Shown piece by piece: positions 1 to 5,056 of a stretch of 5,056 nt of DNA. Made by a program: the position numbers and the translations under genes. The notes beneath the pieces were generated by a model. That model made no database searches and was not told the DNA's origin. It saw only the letters and a program-made list of their open reading frames with translations. The first letter of the stretch is position 1. Each line of letters starts with the position of its first letter. This DNA comes from Rubrivivax sp. Its GTDB lineage: Bacteria; Pseudomonadota; Gammaproteobacteria; Burkholderiales; Burkholderiaceae_C. Location: the NCBI GenBank assembly GCA_027484885.1, contig JAIXSD010000521.1, positions 1-5,056 on the forward strand, given 5' to 3'.

Positions 1-19
1 ACCACTGAGACCCAACACC

Positions 20-289
20 ATGAACAACGAAGTGATCCAGCTGACGCAGCAGGCGCTGTGGTTTGTGCTGCTGCTGTCGGCACCGCCGATCCTGGTGGCG
101 GCCGTGGTGGGCTTGCTGGTGGCTTTTGTGCAGGCGGCCACGCAGCTGCAGGAGCAGACCCTGCCCTTTCTGCTCAAGTTCCTGGCCATTGTGCTGACGC
201 TCTTTGTCACCGCCTCGCTGCTGGGCGGCGGGCTGTATCAGTTCAGCGACCGGGTGTTCAGCGACTTCGCCAGCCTGGTGCGGCGCTAA
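20..289 (+). CDS. sctS: Type III secretion export-gate protein SctS (HrcS/YscS/FliQ family)
   Basis: This 89-residue protein is a small inner-membrane subunit of the type III secretion export gate, where it packs with SctR and SctT to form the entry to the secretion channel. Two hydrophobic hairpin segments are visible, about residues 13-37 and 48-72. Between them is the family signature ATQLQEQTLPF (residues 40-50). The QEQT wording and the Q-A-L start resemble non-flagellar SctS more than flagellar FliQ, which usually has TQINE at this point. The length fits the family (about 85-90). The ATG at 20 is the only Met in the protein, and a weak GAGA ribosome-binding site lies about 9 bases upstream. 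A TGA at 6-8 could be the stop of an upstream sctR, but too little is visible to tell. sctT follows after 15 bases, so the two are probably co-transcribed. FliQ is the main alternative. Confidence 0.9.
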   Translation: MNNEVIQLTQQALWFVLLLSAPPILVAAVVGLLVAFVQAATQLQEQTLPFLLKFLAIVLTLFVTASLLGGGLYQFSDRVFSDFASLVRR

Positions 290-304
290 AGCCTGGCGCA
301 CCGC

Positions 305-1108
305 ATGGACTTTCTCGCCACCCTGGACCTGGGCCAGGCCCTGCTGCTCTGGGGCCTGTGCGCTGCGCGCATCGCCACGGCCTTCCTGCTGCTGCCCCTG
401 TTCAGCCAGGATGTCGTTCCCAGCCTGGTGCGCAATGCCATCTTCATGAGCCTGGCCGGCCTGGCCATGGCCTTGCAGGGGCCGGCCCTGCTGGAGGCGA
501 AGCTGCCCTGGGGGGATGCCTGGGGCTTGCTGCTGTGCCTGGGGCGCGAGGTCTTCATCGGTGCGGCACTGGGCTTTTTCTGGGCCCTGCTGCTTTGGGC
601 CTTTGAGGCCGCCGGCCAGATCATCGACACCAAGATCGGCGCCACCACGGCGCAGATCGTCGATCCACTGGGCGGGCACCAGACCTCGCTGAACGGCGCT
701 CTGCTCTCGCGACTGGCAGGCTGGGTGTTCATGAGCAGCGGCGGCTTCATGCTGATGGTGGGCAGCTTGCTGGACAGCTATGCCCTGCTGCCCCTGCATG
801 GGCAAGACCTGACCCTCTGGCCCGGTGGCGCGCGCCTGTTCGAGACCGGTTTCGGCCGCCTGATGGCCTTGAGCCTCTTGATCGCAGCGCCCGCCCTGCT
901 GCTGAGCTGGGTGATGGACATGGCCATGGGCTTGATCAACCGCTTTGCGCCACAGCTCAATGTGGCCTCGGTGGCCAGCTCGCTCAAGAGCGTGGCCGTG
1001 ATCTGGCTGCTGTGGCTGCAGCTGGCCTTTTTGGCCGAGCAGCTGGGCAGCCAGCTGATGCTGCAGCCGGCGGCACTGAAGGCCTTGCTGCTGCAGCTCT
1101 GGCGCTGA
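305..1108 (+). CDS. sctT: Type III secretion export-gate protein SctT (HrcT/YscT/FliR family)
   Basis: This 267-residue polytopic inner-membrane protein is the SctT/FliR-type subunit of the export gate and works with SctR, SctS and SctU in substrate export. Hydrophobic segments lie near residues 12-35, 44-62, 72-100, 135-160, 183-208 and 228-250. Family motifs are visible: REVFIG (81-86), EAAGQIIDTKIGATTAQIVDP in the central part (101-121), and RFAPQLNV (213-220), followed by a conserved-position lysine (228). The EAAGQ...G.T.A...DP pattern favours non-flagellar SctT over FliR. Length is normal for the family (about 260-270). The start at 305 lies 15 bases after the sctS stop and gives the expected N-terminus just before the first helix. 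No clear Shine-Dalgarno sequence is seen, so translation may be coupled to sctS. The segment after APQLNV (ASVASSLKS) looks less typical than in the relatives I recall. The usual neighbour sctU does not follow; a kinase gene does. Confidence 0.92.
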   Translation: MDFLATLDLGQALLLWGLCAARIATAFLLLPLFSQDVVPSLVRNAIFMSLAGLAMALQGPALLEAKLPWGDAWGLLLCLGREVFIGAALGFFWALLLWAFEAAGQIIDTKIGATTAQIVDPLGGHQTSLNGALLSRLAGWVFMSSGGFMLMVGSLLDSYALLPLHGQDLTLWPGGARLFETGFGRLMALSLLIAAPALLLSWVMDMAMGLINRFAPQLNVASVASSLKSVAVIWLLWLQLAFLAEQLGSQLMLQPAALKALLLQLWR

Positions 1109-1180
1109 AGCGGACCACCCGGCGATGCAGGCGGGCCGGGCAGGCCGGGAAGGGCCCCATGGCTAGGGGCAAGTGAGGGG

Positions 1181-1208
1181 TTCAGCCGTCACAAGCTTGG
1201 CGTACAGT
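1181..1208 (+). promoter_or_regulatory. Weak candidate promoter upstream of the kinase gene
   Basis: The 153-base spacer between sctT and the kinase gene has room for a promoter. The best sigma-70-like pair I can find is TTCAGC (1181-1186, 3 of 6 matches to TTGACA) and TACAGT (1203-1208, 4 of 6 to TATAAT) with a 16-base spacer. An 8-bp palindrome CAAGCTTG (1192-1199) lies between them and could be an operator or chance. A GTCACAA element (1188-1194) resembles the -35 of some ECF-sigma promoters, but no CGTC-type -10 lies at the right distance. No good ribosome-binding site precedes the ATG at 1262. The evidence is weak, and the kinase could instead be read through from sctT. Confidence 0.2.
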
Positions 1209-1261
1209 CGCGCAGCTTCTACCCTGCTGCTGAACCCGGCTCTGCGCCCACCGCCTCATCC

Positions 1262-4183
1262 ATGTCTGCCGATCGCGCCCAATGGCAACGCCTGTCCGCC
1301 CTGCTCAATGAAGCGCTGGATCTCAGCGCCGGCGCGCGGCAGGCCTGGCTGACCCGCTTGCAGCAGGAAGATGCAGAACTGGCCCGGCAGGTGGCCGATC
1401 TGCTGGCCAATGAAGCCACCTTGCCCAGCATCGGGCCCAGGGCGACGGCAGCACAAACCACCCGCCCACGCGAGCCGGCACCGAGGCCCGCTGCCACCAT
1501 TGTGTCGGTCGATCGCGAAGCGGCTGGGCATGAAGCCACGCCCACCACCCCGGTGCCGCCACCGCAGGCGCCGGCCCAGCGCCTGGGCGCCTGGTCTTTG
1601 CTCTCGCGCATCGGCCAGGGCGGCATGGGCGAGGTCTGGCTGGCCGAGCGGGCCGATGGGCTTTACCAGGCCCGCGCCGCCATCAAGCTGCTGCGCAGCG
1701 ACCTCGATGCCCGCCAGCTGGGCGCCCGCTTCGCACGCGAACGCGCGGTGCTGGGCCGGCTCAACCACCCCGGCATTGCCCGCCTGCTGGACGCCGGCAT
1801 CGGCGCCCAGGGCCAGGCTTATCTGGTGCTGGAGCATGTCGAGGGCCGCGCGCTCAACGACCATGTGCTGCACCAATGCCCCCGCGTGGCCGAGCGGGTG
1901 CAGCTGCTGATCCGCGTGGCCGAGGCGGTGGACCACGCCCATGCCCAGCTGATCGTGCACCGCGACCTCAAGCCCACCAATGTGCTGGTGCAGGCCGATG
2001 GCCAGCCCAAGCTGCTGGACTTCGGCATCGCCGCCCTGCTGGAAGACGAGCCGGGCGATGCCAACCACGACCTGACCCGCCAGGCCGGCCTGAGCCTGAC
2101 CCTCAACTACGCCGCCCCCGAGCAGCTGCTGGGCGACCTGATCGACACCCGGGCCGATGTCTTCGCCCTCGGCGTGATGCTGTTCGAGATGCTCAGCGGC
2201 AGCCTGCCTTTCGCGCCGCGCGGCAGCAAACGGACCGCCACCGAGCGTGCCCTCTTGCATGACGAACCTGTGCGCCTGGCCGTGGCCGCCGAGCGCAGTG
2301 GCGCCCACTACGACCCGGCCAGCCCGGGCCTGCCGGCCGATGCCCAGCTGGCCCAGGGCGACCTGGAAGCCATCGTCGCCAAGGCCTTGCGCAAGAAGCC
2401 GGCCGAGCGCTACGGCAGCGTGCGCGAGCTGATCAATGACCTGCAGCGCTGGCTGGAGCACCGCCCGGTGAGCGTGCGGCGCGAAGACTGGCGCCACCGC
2501 ACCCGCCTGCTGCTGCGCCGCAATGCCCTGCTGGTGGGCGCCGGCAGCCTGGTGCTGCTGAGCCTGGGCGCCGGCCTGGGTGTGGCCACCTGGCAATGGC
2601 AGCGGGCCGATGCCGCGGCGCGCCAGTCCGACCAGGTGACGCGCTACCTGACCGACCTGCTGGCCACCGCCACGCCCGAATCCCATGGCGGCCAGTGGCC
2701 CACCGTGCTGCAGCTGCTGATGGAAAGCCGCGACGAGCTGCCGCAGAAGTTCGCCAACGACCCCGACACCCGGCTTCGCTTGCTGGAGGTGCTGAGCAAC
2801 ACCTTTGGCGCCCTCAACCATTTCGACGCCGCTTTCCCCCTGGCCGAGCAATGGACCCAGCTGGCCCTGGAACGACACGGCGCCGGCAGCCCGCAGGCGC
2901 TGCAAGCCCAGCTGGGCCAGGCCTGGCTGTGGCAGATCAGCGGCCACCATGTGGAATCCATGGCCTTGCTGGAGCCCTTGCGCGGCGCCATCGTCAAGAC
3001 CTTTGGCGAGGTCTCAGAACCGCACAGCCTGACCCTGCAGGTGCTGGCTGCCAATGCCATGCACCTGGGTCGGCTGGACGACGCCGAACGCATCCTGACC
3101 CAAAGCGGCGCCCTGCAGCAGCGCCTGCACCCGGGCGGCGCGCTCGAGCGGGCCGACTACCTCAACAATCTGCGCGTGCTGCGCAATGAGCAAGGCCGGC
3201 CACGCGAGGCCCTGGCCGCGCTGGAGGCCACGCGCGACCTGTGGGACACGCGCGATCCCAAGCTGGCCATGCAGATGCTGGTCATCCGCCAGAACCACCT
3301 GACCGATCTGCTGCGACTGAACCAGTTCGAGGGCGCGCTGCAAACCCACCGCAGCCTGATCGAAGACATGAACCGTGTGCTGGGCCCGGGCAATGACCTG
3401 AGCTTCCTGGAGCACCGCGGCTTCATCCCCGAGTATTTCCTCGCACGCGGCCAGTACGGCGATGCGCAGCGCGAGGTGCAAAGCCTGATCGACACGGCGG
3501 CGCGCGACAAGACCTGGCCCGAGAGTGCGCAGCTGCGCCTGCTCAGCATGGCCTTGATCACCCAGACCCGCCACCAGCTGCAAACCGCGGGCGGCAGCAA
3601 CAACAACAAGCCGCCGATGGCACGCAGCGACGCGCAAGCCATGCCGGCCCGTACAAGGCAGGAGCTGATGCAGCTGCTCGATCGCCTGCGCCAGAACAGC
3701 AGCCTCACGCCAAGGCAGCGCAGCGGCATCGCCCTGGACCTGGCCGAGGTGGCCCTGGCCTTCGATGAGCCCGCGCTGGCCGAGCTCTGCATGCAGTCCA
3801 TCGACGCCAGCAACCGCCGCGAGGCGCATGGCAAATCACGCCTGCTGATGGTGGAGGCCCAGCTCGCCCGCGGCCAGGGCGATCTGGCCCGCAGCCGCAG
3901 CCTGCAAGAAAAGCGCGTGGCGGCGCTGGAAGCCAGCACCGACCCGGCCACCGCCTTCAGCTGGTCGGCCCATCTGGACCTGGCCTACACCCAGCTGCTG
4001 CAGGGCGAGACCCAAGCCGCTCAGGCCAGCCTGGACCGCGCCCTCACGCGCCGCCCCAGCACCCTGCCCGGCGGCCACCCGCTGGACAGCCTGGGCGCCG
4101 GCCTGCAAGCCTGGATCAAGGCCGGCAAGCCGCCGTCGGCCCGGCCGCGCGCTTCGCTGGGGGCGGCCTTCATCAGCTCCTGA
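1262..4183 (+). CDS. Transmembrane Ser/Thr protein kinase with C-terminal TPR-like region
   Basis: A 973-residue Hanks-type Ser/Thr kinase with receptor-like layout. Residues 1-55 form a charged helical module (WQRLSALLNEALDL at 8-21). Residues 57-105 are a Pro/Thr/Ala-rich linker. The kinase core spans about 108-400 and keeps every key element: glycine loop GQGGMG (118-123), Lys142 in AAIK, helix-C Glu160, HRDLKPTN (233-240) with Asp235 and Asn240, DFG (253-255), APE (285-287) and Asp299 in DVFALG. It should therefore be active; Thr272, Ser278 and Thr280 lie in the activation loop. One membrane helix (about 421-443) follows a basic stretch, placing the kinase in the cytoplasm and residues 450-973 in the periplasm. 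That region has TPR-like helical pairs near 510-540, 547-582, 589-623, 631-661, 672-708, 715-746 and 903-931, with a Gly/Asn-rich break near 777-792. The ATG at 1262 is the first ATG, GTG or TTG in its frame after the sctT stop. Such kinases often sit beside an ECF sigma factor; none is visible. Substrate and signal are unknown. Confidence 0.93.
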   Translation: MSADRAQWQRLSALLNEALDLSAGARQAWLTRLQQEDAELARQVADLLANEATLPSIGPRATAAQTTRPREPAPRPAATIVSVDREAAGHEATPTTPVPPPQAPAQRLGAWSLLSRIGQGGMGEVWLAERADGLYQARAAIKLLRSDLDARQLGARFARERAVLGRLNHPGIARLLDAGIGAQGQAYLVLEHVEGRALNDHVLHQCPRVAERVQLLIRVAEAVDHAHAQLIVHRDLKPTNVLVQADGQPKLLDFGIAALLEDEPGDANHDLTRQAGLSLTLNYAAPEQLLGDLIDTRADVFALGVMLFEMLSGSLPFAPRGSKRTATERALLHDEPVRLAVAAERSGAHYDPASPGLPADAQLAQGDLEAIVAKALRKKPAERYGSVRELINDLQRWLEHRPVSVRREDWRHRTRLLLRRNALLVGAGSLVLLSLGAGLGVATWQWQRADAAARQSDQVTRYLTDLLATATPESHGGQWPTVLQLLMESRDELPQKFANDPDTRLRLLEVLSNTFGALNHFDAAFPLAEQWTQLALERHGAGSPQALQAQLGQAWLWQISGHHVESMALLEPLRGAIVKTFGEVSEPHSLTLQVLAANAMHLGRLDDAERILTQSGALQQRLHPGGALERADYLNNLRVLRNEQGRPREALAALEATRDLWDTRDPKLAMQMLVIRQNHLTDLLRLNQFEGALQTHRSLIEDMNRVLGPGNDLSFLEHRGFIPEYFLARGQYGDAQREVQSLIDTAARDKTWPESAQLRLLSMALITQTRHQLQTAGGSNNNKPPMARSDAQAMPARTRQELMQLLDRLRQNSSLTPRQRSGIALDLAEVALAFDEPALAELCMQSIDASNRREAHGKSRLLMVEAQLARGQGDLARSRSLQEKRVAALEASTDPATAFSWSAHLDLAYTQLLQGETQAAQASLDRALTRRPSTLPGGHPLDSLGAGLQAWIKAGKPPSARPRASLGAAFISS

Positions 4184-4199
4184 GGGCGGGCCGCCGCGG

Positions 4200-4213
4200 C
4201 CTCAAGGTTGAGG
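4200..4213. terminator. Small hairpin at the convergent gene ends (weak terminator candidate)
   Basis: CCTCA (4200-4204) and TGAGG (4209-4213) form a perfect 5-bp stem with a 4-base AGGT loop. The sequence lies between the stop of the kinase gene (4181-4183) and the C-terminal codons of the convergent M56 gene, overlapping the latter's stop. A GC-rich stretch just upstream (4185-4201) can form overlapping short stems such as GGCC (4189-4192) with GGCC (4198-4201). The position fits a bidirectional terminator, but there is no T-run on either side and the stem is short. I rate it as possible only; Rho-dependent termination or transcript collision is equally likely. Confidence 0.2.
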
Positions 4214-5056
4214 GCGGTCCACCACCGGCTTGAGGACAGTCAGGCTTTCGGCGACCACCCAGTGGGTGTTCAGATCCAGGCGCAGCACCTGGCCGTCTTT
4301 GTCGTCGCTGACTTCGATGCGGGCCGGCTCACCGGCCTTGACGATCAGGGCTGGTTTGGCAACCACCCGGAGATTGCCCCGCCAGTCCTCACCCGAGATC
4401 ACAGGCGCGCCGGAATCACCGCGCAAGATAAGCAAGTCCAGGCGGAACTTGTCATCGGCCAAGGTCGTGGGCTCCAGACGGACCATCCAGGCATCTGCCT
4501 GGGTCTTCTCACCCGCTTTTTCGCTGAAGAAGAAGTTGGATTTGGACTGGTACGACGTCACCCGCAGCGCTCGGCGCAACTCTCCGTTGACACTCAAGTC
4601 CACATCGGTCTCGACCAAGTGATAGCCCGCCTGCACCGGCGGCACGGCCGGCTTCGATGCCGCCGGTGCAGGCGTTGGCTTCAGGGCATGAACCAGGCCA
4701 GCGCTGCCAAGGCAGAGCCCCAGGGTCAGGGCCAGGGCCAGGCGGCGGCGCCATTGCGGCAGGCGGTGGTGGGCTTTCAACATATGGACTCTCTCCAGCA
4801 AAGGGTGTTGGGCCTGCCAGCTGCAGGCCAAAGTACTGCCACGGAAATGGGGTGTCAGGGACTGCAGGTCCTGGGCCTTGAGCAAGGCGCTGGCGTAGGT
4901 GGCCAGGGCACCGCGCGGCTGGGAGTGCAGCACGCGAGCATCGCAGGCCAGCTCCTGGTCGGCGCGCAGGCGGCGCAGGCCCCACCAGGCCAGCGGGTTG
5001 AACCAATGCAGAGCGCAGATCAGGTGGGCCAGCAACTGGCTGAGGTTGTCGCGGCG
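4202..5056 (-). CDS. M56-family (BlaR1/MecR1-like) membrane metallopeptidase, C-terminal part, 5' end off window
   Basis: The minus-strand frame stays open to the right edge, giving 284 visible residues with no real start. The TTG at 5035-5033 is internal: codons before it read RRDNLSQ, matching the stretch that follows HExxH in M56 peptidases, so the zinc-binding HExxH should lie a few codons beyond the window. Numbering from the edge, HWFNPLAWW (17-25) and RADQELACDARVL (31-43) carry the family's downstream signature; Glu35 is the likely third zinc ligand. A YASALLK helix follows near 54-60. After a basic RRR there is a membrane helix (about 106-125), a Pro/Ala linker (126-142) and a roughly 140-residue, probably beta-rich extracytoplasmic tail ending at the TGA. 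M56 proteins such as BlaR1 cleave or inactivate a BlaI-type repressor after sensing a signal. The tail here is too short for, and shows no convincing SxxK motif of, the penicillin-binding sensor, so a beta-lactam role is not supported. A BlaI-like partner gene may lie to the right. Confidence 0.88.
   Translation of the reverse strand, partial: RRDNLSQLLAHLICALHWFNPLAWWGLRRLRADQELACDARVLHSQPRGALATYASALLKAQDLQSLTPHFRGSTLACSWQAQHPLLERVHMLKAHHRLPQWRRRLALALTLGLCLGSAGLVHALKPTPAPAASKPAVPPVQAGYHLVETDVDLSVNGELRRALRVTSYQSKSNFFFSEKAGEKTQADAWMVRLEPTTLADDKFRLDLLILRGDSGAPVISGEDWRGNLRVVAKPALIVKAGEPARIEVSDDKDGQVLRLDLNTHWVVAESLTVLKPVVDRPQP
4628..4674. repeat. Perfect 17-bp inverted repeat inside the M56 coding region
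   Basis: The left arm CGCCTGCACCGGCGGCA (4628-4644) is the exact reverse complement of the right arm (4658-4674); a 13-base spacer (4645-4657) separates them. The flanking pairs on both the outer and inner side do not match, so the arms end sharply. The repeat lies wholly within codons for the Pro/Ala-rich linker between the membrane helix and the extracytoplasmic tail of the M56 protein. As RNA it would form a very stable GC-rich hairpin in the message. It may be a REP-like palindrome inserted in frame, a translation-pausing or RNA-stability element, or a by-product of biased Pro/Ala codons. There is no T-run to suggest a terminator. The presence of the repeat is certain; its function is not. 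Confidence 0.85.

Noticed and set aside
20..1108. Flagellar fliQ-fliR pair
   Set aside because: The ATQLQEQTL signature and the EAAGQ...DP region fit the non-flagellar SctS/SctT forms better. The flagellar version remains a minor alternative.
1134..1149. Two GGCCGGG copies in the sctT-kinase spacer
   Set aside because: Short GC-rich direct repeats two bases apart are expected by chance here and match no known operator.
1154..1170. Hairpin GCCCC/GGGGC with 7-base loop after sctT
   Set aside because: The stem is only 5 bp, has no T-run, and lies in GC-rich sequence where such stems are expected. It is not convincing as a terminator.
2535..2575. Direct repeat TGGGCGCCGGC, 30 bases apart
   Set aside because: It encodes the repeated Gly-Ala-Gly steps of the kinase's membrane helix. 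Protein constraint and codon bias explain it.
1256..2950. 564-residue open frame on the minus strand opposite the kinase gene
   Set aside because: It lies opposite the kinase core and reads as Gln/Gly/Ala/His-rich sequence without a recognisable domain. This is a typical shadow of a GC-rich gene.
3595..3610. AAC trinucleotide run in the kinase gene
   Set aside because: Only three tandem AAC units are present, coding for an Asn stretch in a flexible break; too short to call a repeat feature.
3014..3951. Two long minus-strand frames opposite the kinase's C-terminal half
   Set aside because: Composition is low in complexity and there is no start or motif support. The plus-strand frame has coherent helical repeats and continues the kinase protein.
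4202..5056. Beta-lactam resistance sensor blaR1
   Set aside because: The peptidase half fits M56, but the tail lacks a convincing penicillin-binding SxxK domain, and no beta-lactamase or blaI gene is visible.

Overview
The window is GC-rich, roughly two-thirds G+C by eye, with strong G/C preference at third codon positions and long spurious open frames on both strands. Protein styles (a non-flagellar type III secretion export gate, a large membrane Ser/Thr kinase with a C-terminal helical-repeat region, and a BlaR1-like M56 peptidase) suggest a proteobacterium. A Burkholderiales-type betaproteobacterium is my best guess, but this is inference from composition and gene style, not a database match.

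Layout. Bases 20-1108 hold two plus-strand genes for the inner-membrane export gate of a type III secretion system: sctS (20-289) and sctT (305-1108), 15 bases apart and probably co-transcribed. They look like the tail of an sctR-sctS-sctT block whose earlier genes lie off the left edge. sctU, the frequent next gene, is not in the window. A 153-base spacer (1109-1261) with only weak promoter-like signals leads to a 2.9-kb plus-strand gene (1262-4183). It encodes a 973-residue transmembrane Ser/Thr protein kinase: short N-terminal helical module, Pro/Thr-rich linker, complete kinase core, one membrane helix, and a roughly 500-residue TPR-like region on the far side of the membrane. An 18-base gap separates its stop from that of a convergent minus-strand gene (4202 to the right edge). 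This is the C-terminal part of an M56 (BlaR1/MecR1-like) membrane metallopeptidase. Its HExxH motif should lie just beyond the window, while the downstream part of the active site is visible.

How they may work together. SctS and SctT assemble with SctR and SctU into the export gate. The kinase is intact at every catalytic motif and has a receptor-like topology, so it could relay an envelope signal into the cytoplasm. Its position directly after the export-gate genes raises, but does not prove, a role in controlling secretion. The M56 protein is probably a separate signalling unit, usually paired with a BlaI-type repressor that would be expected off the right edge.

Most notable points: the T3SS-kinase neighbourhood, the apparent lack of the sigma-factor partner usually found beside kinases with this N-terminus, a perfect 17-bp inverted repeat inside the M56 coding region, and an M56 protein with a short tail unlike the beta-lactam sensor domain. 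No tRNA, rRNA, CRISPR array, insertion sequence or attachment site was seen. Nothing here proves a new system.
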